Below are positions 34,201-45,690 of a stretch of 64,000 bases of DNA, piece by piece; within the stretch, counting starts at the first letter, position 1, and the number at the start of each line of letters is the position of its first letter. This DNA is from Aptenodytes patagonicus (taxonomy: Eukaryota; Chordata; Aves; Sphenisciformes; Spheniscidae): contig NC_134973.1 in the NCBI RefSeq assembly GCF_965638725.1, positions 6,072,491 to 6,136,490 of the forward strand, given 5' to 3'. The notes below the pieces were generated by a model, which was not told the origin of the DNA, did not search any database, and saw only the letters and a program-made list of their open reading frames with translations. The translations under genes and the position numbers were made by a program.

Positions 34201-37200
34201 TGACCTGGCCCGGAGCAGCGCCGGCCAGATGGGCCGGCACCGAGGGGTGCCGGGGGGGAGCGGAGCGGCCCTGCCCCGTCTGGGGGACATCGGTGGCAGC
34301 CCGGGGGGGTGCCTGCCCCGGGGCCGAGCAGCTGCTCCGGCGCCCGGCCGGCTGCGGGCCGGCAGAGCTGGGGCGGCCCCGGGGGGCAGCTCGAGCAGGG
34401 CGTAGGTTTGCGCTCCCCGTGGGCCCTGCCGCCTTCCTCCCCGTCCGGTTCCGGCGCTGCCTTTGCGGAGGGCACCCCTCCCCGGGGACCCCCGGGCTGG
34501 AGGAGGCAGGGCACCAGAGGGGCTCCTGATCGCTGCCTGAGACACCCGGTGGTCGGGCTCCGGCTTGCCGCGGTGTGGGGTGCAGGCGGGCACGGGGACT
34601 GTTCTGTGCCCGTGCAGCGGCCGGGCCGGGGTCCTGCTCCCTGCCGGTAACGACTAAACCGGCAATAACGGGTTACCTCCGCGCGCCCAGGTTTTTCCTG
34701 CTTGGCATCGGCGCGGTCTCCGCGTCCTGCGGCGAATTGCACGGCCGCCGGGGCCGGTCTGGAGGCAGCGGATGCTCCCGGCTGCCCAACTAAAACATGT
34801 CACCGCCACCCGCTTTCCTGCCCAAAGTTTCCCTCTTGCTACAACCCGCCTGAGCCCCCTCTTGCCTGGCTTCCAAAAGCTCAAACTTTCTTCTGGTTTC
34901 CACAACGAATCTGAGATCAACCCGGGCTTGCGTCGAGCCCCTGCTTCCCCCGTGCTCTCCCACCCGACCGCCTCTGCCTCAGGACAGAGATGCCGTCTCT
35001 CTCCCCGCTCCCCGTAGGGCTTATTTTTGCCAAGCTTGCAGTCGCCGCAGGTGCTCCGGCGGATGGACGCCGAAGGGCTGGTCCGCTCTGCCGCCGGCTC
35101 TCCCGGCCACAGTGCTGGCGTGCCTGCAGGCACCTCCTGGCTGGAGCAGGAGCCGGGCTGGGGGCAGGAAGGTTGAACGGGGACCCACGGCCACCCCGGG
35201 GGCGGTGGCACAGGAGGCTGCCAAAGGGTTGTCCCTGTGCTACAGCAGCCCTGCTCGCTGCCGGGCTGGTGGCTCTGCCCTCACGGCGCCGGCGTCTCGG
35301 CCGGCTTCAGTCAGGGTAGTTACAGCCGACCACCTTCCCGGGAGGATCCCGGCCCTTTCCCCGAGCATGACGCCAAGGGGAGCTGGGCCCGGGGCTGGAG
35401 GGGCTCGGCACCGCCGGGGGGCTGCGGTGCGGCTGCCGGTGCTGTGGCAGGAGAGCAGCACCCGCCTCAGCACCGCCGGCGGGTCACTCGCGTGCTTGGC
35501 TGTGCGCGCACGTGTTCTCCCCTAATTAATCCTCCACGGATGGGAGAGCACTTCATGTTGATTCCCCTAATGCAGTGCCAGAAGCGTAAGGAGATTAATC
35601 AGACACAGTTTAGAAAAGTTATGCAAATTGGGTGCCGCTGGTGAGTGGCAGGGCGGGGGCCAGCCCTGCTCACCCCCCCCGCTCGAGTTGGCCGCCCCAG
35701 CAGCATCGCTCGGTCCAGGGGCTGTGGGGCTGCTGACCAGCATGCACATGCGGTGGTGACGGGGGAGACTGGAGGGATCTCACGGTGGAGCAGGACGCTG
35801 CCCCGCAGAGTGGTGGGGTGACAAGATGCTGTGGGGCTCCCCGCTGCCCACGGAGCGCCCGAGGCTGCGATCCAGCCTTTATTCATGGAGGCTTTCCTTT
35901 AAGTAATGATTAAAAGCAGCCGGGGGAAAGCCCTTGGCATGAAGCTAACTCTCCAGAGCCCGAGACCGGCTGCAAATGAGATGAAAATAATCCCCCGGGC
36001 ACCAGGGACTTGTGCAGGAGAGGAGAGCAGCTCCATCTCCCCAGGGCTGCAGGCAAAGGCGCTGCTGCAGCGGGCACGGGGCCGATGGGGGCTGCTGCTC
36101 TGTGCCTGGCTTTGCTCCCGTCCCCACGCCGCAGGGTGCCCAGTCCTGTCCCCGTGCCACGGGGTGCTTGCGGTCCCCAGAGTGCTCTGCAAGTGGCATG
36201 GGGTAAAACTAAAACACCCATGACCTCCACGGGGACCCAGCGCCTTCCCTCTGGCCAACCCCCAGGAATGTGCACCCAGAGCCGCCCGCACCGGGCAGGG
36301 ACCCGAGTCCCTGCTGGAGCCACCTCAAGAGCACAGAGGAGCCCAACTCGTTCCAGTGCTCTGCAGCGGTTTAAAAACAAAACCAAGGAGGGCGGAGAGA
36401 GGAGAGAGCAGAGAAGCGGTTCCTAATATGGCAACAGCAAATGTAATTCTATTACCTTGATTTATTGATCGCACTTAGAGCAATTACTGGCTTTCACCCC
36501 ATCACCTGCCAGGGAGCAGGAGACAGCGAGGAGAAGGCAAGACAAAGGCTGCCGCACGTCGCCCAGGGCACGGCCGGCCTCTGGGGAGGCTCCGGTTTTG
36601 TTTGTGCCAGTTGGCGTGGGGGGAGAGCTCCTGCCCGGCTGCGCGGCCGCAGCAGCATCGCCTCCGCAGGCAGGGGAGCAGGGCGTTTCCAGCCGGTCAA
36701 GGAGGCTCCTTGGGAAGCTGGAGCCAAGCACGTCTGCCCTGCAAAGAGCCCGTGATGCCGGCACCGCGGGGACAGAGCCCGGGCGTTACAATGACTTTGG
36801 CAATGGAGGAGATGCAGGGCTGGGGTGGGCTAGGGAAAGGCGAGGGTCCCCGGGGCACCAGTGTGGCAGAGCAGCTGCGGGCCCCAGTCTGGGCCAGGGG
36901 GTGGGTTTTGGCTGTGGGTGCCCTCGCCCCTCCGCACTCAGCCAGCCGGGAGCCAGGCTAGGGCAGGGGGGTCGGCATCTGCAGCAAAGCCCTGGAAACG
37001 CCAGGGCAGAGAGCGAGCTCGAAAGGAAGCGGCGGCTCTGGGCTCAGTCCCCGGCTCCGCCAGGGCCACGCTGGGCAGCTGGTGTGAGTCATGCTGGAGC
37101 ATCGCCCCATCGCCTCGCGGGGACAGGGCTTGCACCCTCTGCCTGAGCTCGGTTCCCGCCGCCCCAGGCACCGGCAGGAAACCCCAACGGGAGTCCCCAG

Positions 37201-38229
37201 CTCTGTCCGCACCAGCCCAGCGCCCATCTCGCACCGGGGGGGGGGGGACACAACCACACACGGCCCGGCCCCTCTCTGAGCCCTGCGGTGAGTGGGATGC
37301 CGTGGGTTGGTGCTAGGCTCGACAGGAGGTCTGAGTCCTTTGAACTGCTGGAAAAAAGCAGCAGCCCCAGGGCTGGAGGAAGGGCGAGTTACGTGATTGA
37401 GGTCAGAAAGTCCCTTTAAGGTTGGGTTTTTTCCCTGCTTGCTGCAGATACTGGCAGAGAAGCAAGAAAATGATTGTGCTTTTTACTGCCTGAGCCCTCC
37501 AGACAGATATAAACAAGCGGGAGCCAGACCTGGCTTTGGAGGCTGATGAAATCAGAGCGAAGACGACCACTGGGCTGGGAGGCACAGAAATAGGGCAGCC
37601 CCATTGTGCAGCGAAGCCTGGCAAAGCCTCCCACGCCCCTGCCTCCCAGCCAGCCCCGGGCTCCCTGCGAGAGCTCCTCGGTGATGAAGCTGTGGAAAGA
37701 GCAGAAAAATGTCCCCGTTGTGGATGAGGGCAGCGGCCGGGGGCTGCTGGCCCCTTCCAGAAGCTGCCCGCTTGCCACTCCAGCTAATTGCAAAACGTGA
37801 GCAGTGAACAGCCCATGCATCAGCCTTATGGCTCCCGGGGGGAGGCAGTAGCCCTCCCCTGCTCCACTGCCCCCCCAGCCCGTTAACCCTGCAGTGCCTG
37901 CGGCGAAGCCGGGAACCGGCAGGGCCCGTGCGAGCCCAGGGGGCTCCGGCTCAGGCGTGGGCCGCAGCGGCTGGGTTTGGACCAGGGCGCAGGGCGGAGT
38001 GCGAGTGGCTCCGTCCGCGCGGGCTGTGTTTGCGGGGGCACACAGATATGGTGGGGGCAGCCCGGGCGTGGGGGCTGCAGAGCCGTGCCCGGAGGTCTGT
38101 CAGCCGGCACAGGCGCCCCAGGCTGTGCCGTGAAGAGTCCGCCCGGCCTCGTCCCCCGCTGTCCCCGAACGCCGGGACCGCGCCTGCCCGTTCCGCCGTT
38201 CCCGCTGCCGCTTCCCCGCAGCCCCCGCT
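34201..38229. other. Gene-free interval between MFSD14-like promoter and SHC2
   Basis: Four kilobases between two divergent genes without an exon I can support. It is mostly GC-rich, with AT-rich islands at about 35.52-35.63, 35.87-36.00 and 36.42-36.50 kb that look like non-coding regulatory sequence. The long open frames here are CpG-driven and overlap on both strands. Confidence 0.5.
35522..35632. promoter_or_regulatory. Putative enhancer-like element with homeodomain and octamer motifs
   Basis: An AT-rich island in GC-rich surroundings. It contains CTAATTAATCC (35522-35532), GATTAATC (35593-35600) and a perfect octamer ATGCAAAT (35621-35628). These are core sites for paired/bicoid-type homeodomain and POU factors. 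Position between two promoters suggests a cis-element; conservation has not been tested. Confidence 0.35.
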
Positions 38230-38460
38230 GGTGACTCGCGGGGGGGGGTGTGTGTGTGCAGCACAGCCTGGGGGGCACAGGGTGGCTGGGGCAGCCGGGG
38301 GATGCTGGCGGGGTGAGAGGCGGCCTGAGGATGCTGGGGGGGCCGGGAGATGCCGGGGGGGGCGGGGGATGCTCTGGCGGCCGGGGCGGCCGCGGGTCCA
38401 GCATGGCCTGGGGGCGGGGGATGCGCTGGCGGCCGGGGGGGGCCGGGGCGGGCGGCGGAG
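38230..38460. repeat. G-rich degenerate tandem repeat upstream of SHC2
   Basis: Repeated GGGGATGCT / GGCGGCCGGGG-type units with many runs of three or more Gs on the plus strand, just upstream of SHC2 exon 1. A likely quadruplex-forming CpG promoter segment. Confidence 0.55.
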
Positions 38461-38471
38461 CGCTCGCACCA

Positions 38472-38479
38472 TGACATCA
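38472..38479 (+). promoter_or_regulatory. CRE-like site near SHC2 start
   Basis: TGACATCA, one base from the CRE palindrome TGACGTCA, lies 92 bases upstream of the SHC2 ATG in the CpG island. A candidate ATF/CREB or AP-1-related site. Confidence 0.35.
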
Positions 38480-38570
38480 GCGCGGCGCGGCCCCGGGGGA
38501 GCGGGCGGGGGGCGGGAGCCGGCGCGGCGGCAGCAGAGCGGCGGCGGCGGAGCGGAGCGCGGCCCCGGGC

Positions 38571-41500
38571 ATGCTCCCGGAGCCCAAGTATGACCGCTTC
38601 CGCGACGAGCCGCTGACCGCCCCCATGCCGTCGCCGGCCCCCGGGCCCTGCCCCGCGGCGGGCGAGGAGCCCGAGCCCGGCACCACCTTCTGCGCGCTGC
38701 TGCCGCGGATGCCGCAGTGGAAGTTCCCCGGCCCCGCCGGCTTCCTCGGCCGCGGCCCCGCCGGCGCCGGCCGGGAGCTCTCCGCGCCGGCCCGGGCGGG
38801 CGGCGCCGCGGCGGCGGGGGCCCCCTCGGCGCTGGCCGCCGTGCTGGGCGTCTGCGAGCCGCTTTGCGCCGCGCCCTGCTCGCTGCCGGCCGGCGGGCGG
38901 CCGCGGGGGGCGGCGGGGGCGGCGGGACGGGCGGCGCGGGCGGAGGCGGCCCGGCCGGGCGGGGAGGAGTGGAGCCGCAAGGGCAGCTTCATCCGCAAGC
39001 CGGCGCAGGGCTGGCTGCACCCCGACGAGCGGGTGCTGGGGCCCGGCGTCTCCTACATCGTCCGGGTAAGTCCCGCCGGAGCCGGAGCCCGACCCGACCC
39101 GGCGCGGGAGGGCGCGAAGCCCCCGGCCCCACGCGTGTCCGGGGCAGCGGGCGGCCGGGGACACCCATCGCCGCCGGGCCGGGGCTCGGCGGGTCTGCCC
39201 GCTCCTCCCGACGGCTGCGGGCAGAGCCCCCCGGTTCGGGTCCCCCCGGCTGCCCCAAGGCAGGCTGGGCCGCCGAGGGCTGCGGCCGCGTCCCCAGGCT
39301 CCCGCGGGACCTGACCTGGGACGGGCGTCGCGGGAGTCCGCGGTGCCGAGCAGTGTCGTGACCGCGGCCAAGGGGACGGGGTCGGGATCCGGCCCGGCGG
39401 GTGTCCTGGGCAGCCACCCCCGGCACACGCAGCCTGCGGCCCCCTCGCCCCATCACAGGCAGCCCGGCCCCGTTACGCTGCCCGCGTTGTCGGGCGCATC
39501 CTGGGAGGGACGGCACAGCCTCCCGAACCAGCCTGGGACAGGCCGGGGGCCCGGGGGGGCTTTCTGTGCCGGGGAGCCAGCCCCAGGACCCAGCGGCAGC
39601 CAGCCCCTATGAGGGCGGCACAAGCCATAGCACGCAGATGAGTTTGTCGGGTCTCAGCACAGGGGCTGGGCATGCGATGGGGCATTTTGGGGTGGAGAGT
39701 GAAAGGGTGCCGTGCGTTGGGGTGAGAGCCCTGGAGCTGTCATCGAAGGGGCCCTTCTCACTGACACCCGGCCACCTCTCCATCACCTGCCCTGGGCTGG
39801 TGGTGGTGGCCAGAGGAGGCTGCTCTGACCGTTGCCCCCTCCCCCCCCCCCCGCAGTATATGGGGTGCATCGAGGTGCTGCGCTCCATGAGGTCCCTCGA
39901 CTTCAACACCCGGACACAGGTCACCAGGTACGGTCCCGCTCTCCTGCACCCCGCTGCCACCCGGCAGCCCTGGGTGCTCCCCTTTCCTAGGGCCCTGCGG
40001 AGAGGGGGGGACACAGGGCCATGGTCTGGGGGAGCTCTGCCCTGCGGGATCCACCCCACACACAGGGATGTGGACGAAGGGCACTGCTGCGGATCAATGG
40101 GCAGAAAGAGGAGAAGGGAGGTGGCCCCAACTGGGATTACGTACTGCAGGCCCGTGACGTGGGGCAGTGCTGCGGGGACACTGCGGCGCCTGGGGCTGCG
40201 GGGGCTGATGCCCCCAGACCCTGCAGAGCTGCAGGCAGGGAGGTGGCCGGGAAGGGGCCGGGGGTCTGCAGCAGTAACCTGTCCGGGGGCTGTGGCTTGC
40301 AGGGAAGCCATCAACAGACTGTACGAGGCGGTGCCGGGCGTGAAGGGCATCTGGAAGAAGAAGGTGAGTTTCCACCCAGCCCGTCCCTCCCTGGGCTCCT
40401 TCCTGGGGCAAGCCAGGGCTGCAGGACAGGGCGCTGGGGGTGCCTGCCCAGTTTGTGGGGTAGAACCTGGGGTCTCTTGGGGCACCCTTCTTTGCCACCT
40501 TCATCCCAGGAAACCTGGTCCTGGGGAGCTGCATCACCCCCATGCTCCTCTCCCCCGGTCAGGCTCCCAACAAAGCCCTCTTCTCCATCCTGGGCAAGAG
40601 CAACCTCCGCTTTGCTGGCATGAGCATCGCTGTCAACATCTCCGTTGATGGGCTGAACCTCATGATCCCCACCACACGCCAGGTGAGAGCCGTCCCTGGG
40701 GACGTGGCCCTGCCACCTGCCACCTCCCAGCCCTCTGCCTCCCGCCACGAACCAGGGGGCTGGCGGCCCCCGCGCTAACCGCCCCATGGGCTGTGTTCCC
40801 CCTGCAGATCATCGCCAACCACCACATGCAATCCATCTCCTTTGCCTCCGGCGGGGACACGGTGAGGCACGCACGCCCCAGCCCTCCCCTGGCTGCGGTC
40901 CCTCGGGGGCAGCGGGGACGGGGGCTGCCCATCCTATGGCTGAGCCAAACTGCAGGGCAGCCTGGCCCCGGGGCAGGATGTGGGGCTGGGGCCAAGCCCG
41001 TCCCCTCGCCCCAGCGGCCCCAGCCCTGCCCCCTGCATGGCAGTGGGACGCAGGCCCTGAGCTCCCCCTCTGCCCCCAGGACACCACAGACTACGTCGCC
41101 TACGTTGCCAAGGACCCCATCAACCAGAGAGGTGACGCTGGCCCCTGCGCCCGGGAGCTCTGTGGAAGAGGAGGGATGCGCTGGGGGATGAAGGCTGGAG
41201 GAGGGGATCCCTCGTGGGGGGCACAAGGGGCGGCTCAGGGTGGTCCCGGTGGGGTGATGAGAGCGTGGGGGAAACGCTCGAGCTGTCTGTCTGTCTGTCT
41301 GCAGCCTGTCACATCCTGGAGTGCTGCGAGGGGCTGGCGCAGAGCGTCATCAGCACGGTGGGACAGGCCTTCGAGCTGCGCTTCAAGCAGTACCTGCACA
41401 GCCCCCCCAAGGTGGTGGCACCCCCGGACAGGTAGGGGGGCGGGGGGCCCTGCACAGCCCCGCACCCCCTGTCCCAGGCGCGTCCCCTGGCTGGGGGTCA

Positions 41501-43254
41501 CTCTGGGAGCCCCCATCCCTGCCGGGTGTGGGGAGGGGTCTGAGCCAGGCAGGGTGTCCCCAGCTCACCCGTCCCTGCTGCAGGGCACTGGGTGTGGAGG
41601 AGTCGGCCTGGGGGGAGGACGAGGAGGTGGCAGAGCATGATTACTACAACAGCATCCCGGGGAAGGAGCCACCCCCGGGGGGACTGATCGACTCCCGGCT
41701 CCGGCACGGCACAATCCTGGGGCACGTCCGCACTCAGCCCTCCAGCTCCGGCCCTGCCAGCCAGGTGAGCCCCTGGGGCCACTGCCGGCCCTGCCGTGGG
41801 GGTCCCAGGCAGGTCCCCCTGACATTCTCGCTGTTTCCTCTCCCCAGGGCGGGTTTGCAGCCAGGCGAGACCAGAGCAGCCAGCCAGGGCCACCGTGGGA
41901 CCTGGAGAGCCAGGGTGGGTACCACCGCAGGGGGCACCCCAGGACTGTGAGCAGGGGTCCCCACAGCTCTGCCCTGCCCGGGCTGGTGGTGATGCCTGGT
42001 CCTCGCAGGCCAGCCCTGCGATGGGTACCTGCAGGCAGACGGCCACCCCCTGGGGCCACGGGACTACGAGGAGCATATGTACGTGAACACGCAGAGCCTG
42101 GATGCCTGGGAGCCGGAGGTGGCAGCTCGCGGGGCGCCAGAGGAGAGCCCCAAAAAGGACCTCTTTGATATGAGTAAGCCACCGGTCTGGGGGTCTGGCA
42201 CAGGACCTGCTGCAGAGAGGCCGAGCCATGCCGACGGGTTGCCCAGCCGTGTGCCGCAGCCCCAGCGGTGCCTGTGCTGGCTGAACCCAGAGCAGCACCG
42301 TGCTGGGGGCTGGGTAGCCATAAGTCAGGGCCCCATCCTCGCCTGCCCTTGCCGGGGCAGCAGGGCTGTGCTTGGGGAAGGGCTGCGGGTGGGAACCCCG
42401 TCTGCCCACCCTGCCTGGTCGCATGGAGGGGGCAGCTGTGCCGGTGCAGGGGGGCACTGTCCCCTCCGTGCCTAGGCGCAGGCGCAGCGTCATGTCCAGG
42501 GTGGCTGTGGCGCAGCAGGGTCTGGCCTGGAGGTGGGTCCGGCAATAACCCTGGGTCCTGCTGCCACTGCTCGGCCCATCTCTGTCCCTGCCGCGCCCCA
42601 GCCATGCTTCATGCCCCGGGGGGGTGATGCTCCACACTCCCTGGCTCCTGCAGGGCCGTTCGAGGATGCCCTGAAGCTCCACGAGTGCATTGCTGGGGGC
42701 GACACCAGCCCCCCCATCGAGGACCAGTGGCCGAGCCCCCCCACGCGGAAAGCCCCCATCGCCCCCACGGAGGAGCAGCTCAGGCGGGAGCCGTGGTACC
42801 ATGGGAAGATGAGCCGGCGGGACGCCGAGAGGCTCCTGCAGACGGATGGGGACTTCCTGGTGCGGGACAGCCTCACCAACCCGGGGCAGTACGTGCTGAC
42901 TGGCATGCACAGTGGGCAGCCCAAGCACCTGCTGCTGGTGGATCCCGAGGGCGTGGTAAGGGCAGGGTGTGGGATGGGCGATGGGGAATGGGGGTAAGGG
43001 CAGGGTGGGAAGGGATGCTGGGGGAGACGTCCGCGGGGAGGGGCAGGCGCCGGGGAGTTGCACAGGAACCCTGTGTGGGAGGCAGCTTTCCTGGGTTCAG
43101 GACCGCTGTGTCCCCTGGCTCCCAGGTAAGGACCAAGGACGTGCTGTTTGAGAGCATCAGCCACCTCATCAGCCACCACCGGCAGAACGAGCAGCCCATC
43201 GTGGCTGCAGAGAGCGAGCTGCACCTCCGCCAGGTTGTCCGGAGGAAGCAGTGA
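38571..43254 (+). CDS. SHC2: SHC2 (SHC-transforming protein 2, ShcB/Sli)
   Basis: Twelve coding exons: 38571-39065, 39857-39927, 40303-40363, 40563-40682, 40808-40861, 41080-41131, 41305-41431, 41584-41764, 41848-41914, 42009-42173, 42654-42955, 43126-43254. All introns are GT-AG. The joined frame is 1824 bases, 607 residues (human 582). SHC2 is a neuronal adaptor that links Trk and other tyrosine kinases to Grb2/Ras. Domains in order: an N-terminal CH2-like stretch ([13 protein letters not shown]), a conserved [15 protein letters not shown] block, a PTB domain (about 155-335), and a CH1 region with the Grb2 docking tyrosines Y347-Y348-N (DYYNSIPGK) and Y434 (MYVNT). The adaptin-like DLFDM-PFEDAL motif follows. 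The SH2 domain is about 512-600, with the phosphotyrosine-binding Arg R535 in FLVRDS. SHC2 rather than SHC1/3 is supported by [11 protein letters not shown] and the flanking genes. The start at 38571 was chosen because MLPxxKYxRFR matches SHC3; M19 is a weaker alternative. Confidence 0.95.
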
Positions 43255-43908
43255 TGCCGGGGGGTATGTGAGCCCCCGACTCACTCCCCTGGCACCGGAT
43301 TCGCCCCAGCCCCAGGGCAAAGCTGGAGCCCCTCTGCTCTCCCTTCCTCCAGTTGTGCCTGGCCTCTGGGGGAGGCAAAGCCCCCCCCCAGGGTCGGGCT
43401 CTCCATTCCCGTTCCCAGCGGGGCACCTCAGTCCCTGGCCCTGAACACCCCCCGCTCCCCACTGCCTCCCCTCCATTATCCACATGGGGCCCCTTGCCCA
43501 TCCGAACACAAAGATGTTTATTCCACGCGTAGAGGTGAAACGCTGCTGGGGTGGGAGCTGGCGTGTGCCCTCGCCGAGAGGGACGGGGCTCGAACCCAGT
43601 TCAGGTAGTGCTGCCTGCTCCTGCCCAGGGCTGCCCCCGGTTCGCCCCAGCGATGGGAGGGGGCCTGGGTGGGCATCACTGTGGGGCTGCCCTGTCATCC
43701 TCCTGCCTGGGAGCCCTGCCTGTGCGAGGCTTGTTGAGCTGCTGGTACCACTGGCCCTGGCTGCCCAGCGCTGTGGCCCCCAGCACTGGCTCCATCCCGG
43801 CACACGGAATTGGTGTCTGGGTGATGACGGAACAAACAGGGTCGGGGCTGGTGCCAGGAGCCTCGTCCCAGGGCTCCTTGGGTGGGATGGGGCGAGCAGG
43901 CTTGGTGT

Positions 43909-43958
43909 GCGCATGTGTGTGTGTGTGTATGTGTGTGTGCATCTCTGTGTGTGCGTGC
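43909..43958. repeat. TG-rich microsatellite in SHC2 3' UTR
   Basis: Interrupted TG dinucleotide tract (alternating with CG/CA steps), about 50 bases, in the presumed SHC2 3' untranslated region. Confidence 0.75.
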
Positions 43959-44506
43959 ATAGGTACATGAGGGGCAGCTGGGGGACCAGCCCCTTGCCCA
44001 CAGAGCCATGCCTCTGGCCCAGCACTGCTGCTCGGGACCCAGCTCCCCACCTTGGTCCCCCTTCTCTGCCAGGACATTCAGGGGGTGCCTCCATCCATGG
44101 GGTCCCTGCTCAGCGGGGCCTGTAGCCCCCAGCTTGGCTCTGCCTGTGGGGCTGGGCACAAATGTTTCTTGGAGGCTGGTGCTGCTGGATGTGTTTGTCG
44201 CTCCCCCATTTCCAGCTGGATTCTCCCCAGGAGTGGCTGCCGTGCGAGGCTCCCGGAGGCCCCGAGTCCCCACAGCCCTCCCGAGGCTGGGGCCAGGACA
44301 AAGCTGCGGTAGGGAAGTCGCAGGGCAGGGGTGAGCTACGGGCACTGGCTCACAAGGCTGGGGCTGCCGGGAGGAGAGGTGTCCCACAGGCTCCAGGGAC
44401 CACCCCCGGCCGGCTCGGGGCTTTGGCAGGTTTTTACGGCATACACGGCCCCTTCTCCAGCGTGTCTGGCGCTTGGCGTGGGTTCGTGGTTTGGAATACA
44501 TTTCTA

Positions 44507-44512
44507 ATTAAA
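44507..44512 (+). terminator. SHC2: SHC2 poly(A) signal (ATTAAA)
   Basis: ATTAAA, preceded by an AT-rich stretch, 1.25 kb past the SHC2 stop, with G/T-rich sequence downstream (near 44536-44546). It is the first plausible signal after the coding region. Confidence 0.5.
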
Positions 44513-45489
44513 CATGGAAATGACCAAGGTGCCCCAGTTGTTTGTGCCGTCCCCGGGCACGGTGCTGGGATGGGGCTGCTGCTGCTGGCTCCTGCGTGTG
44601 GGGGTTTGATGGGGCCAGGGATGCAGAGGGTGCTGGGACGGCATCTCCATCACCACCAGGTCCTGAACAGTCCCATGTTGGCAGTGGCAGCCGGTCCCAT
44701 CCTGGCCGGTCACACTTGGCTCTGCCCCTCAAGCCTCCCTGGGTCACCCTGTCCCCTTCTGCACGTGGGTCACCTCCCCTGTCCCCCCAGCTCTGGGAGG
44801 GGGCTGCAGCACCCAGGGCTTGGCCCTGGGGCACTGGTCCTGCACGGCATCTCTTCCCTGCACCCAGCATCTCCCCGCCCTGCCTGCTCCCGCTGCCTGC
44901 GGGCTCACGTCCCACCTCTGGCCGGGGGCAGGATGTGGCCGCTCGCCTCAGAGCCCCCTGGTGAGGCCTCGTCTGGCTCTTGTCACAGCCGGGCTAGCAC
45001 TGAGCAGCCCGGAGCTGAGCTGCCATTCATCTCCCGTTAATGAACATGGCGGCCGGCGGAGCAAGAGCCCTGCAGTGGGCCTGGCTGCAGCTCCTGGCTG
45101 TGCAGTGCTGCCGGCAGCTAGAAAAGGTGCTTGGCTGGAATCGGTGGAGACAGGAGAAGGCTGCCCCAATGCTGCTGGAGCCTGGCAGTGGGAGGCTTTC
45201 TGAGCTGGCAGCGCGGCCAGGCTGTGAACTGCAGGGCACGTGCACTGGGTGGGCAGCAGCAGCCTCCCCGGCGGGTCCGGCACCAGCCCTGGCACTGGCT
45301 GGCTCCAGGGTCCTGCCAGGTCCCCTCCACCCGGCCTGTCCCAGGTGGGTGCTGGCGGCCTGCCCAGCTCTGCCCATGTGCCCAGTGCTGCCACTGCGCC
45401 GTCGGCACCCACCTCGGGGAGCAGGGTCACCCTGGCACCCTCTGCCCCTTGCTGGGGACGGCCCCTCCCAGGACGGGGCTGCTGGGTGC

Positions 45490-45690
45490 TGGCTGAGTCA
45501 ATGAATAAAATAAGCCCCTAAATAAAGCCCAGTAATGAATGTGTAATTTTCCATTGATAGTTGAATACCTACAGGGATGCAGCGCTTCCATCTCAGCTGC
45601 TATTTTTTGTCATGTAGTAATGCATCTGCAAAGATAATTGCGCTGTTCCCTCAATAGCAGAGGCAGGAAAAGGCAGCGAGAGCCCAGACT
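45490..45690. promoter_or_regulatory. Putative conserved non-coding element
   Basis: About 200 bases of AT-rich sequence within GC-rich surroundings. It has TAATGAATG, GTAATGCAT and AGATAATTG-type homeodomain cores and AAATAAAG strings. Density of motifs and composition contrast suggest a regulatory element between SHC2 and C2CD4C. Not tested by alignment. Confidence 0.3.

Noticed and set aside
33490-34593. 367-codon minus-strand open frame upstream of the MFSD14-like gene
   Set aside because: Composition-driven frame across the promoter with CCAAT and CRE sites; no domain similarity.
38100-39428. 442-codon minus-strand open frame over SHC2 exon 1
   Set aside because: Low-complexity Arg/Pro/Gly/Ala composition from a CpG island, antisense to SHC2 exon 1.
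41498-43063. 521-codon minus-strand open frame across SHC2 exons 8-11
   Set aside because: An antisense shadow of GC-rich SHC2 coding sequence, without recognisable domains. The plus strand gives the SHC2 product with correct splice sites.
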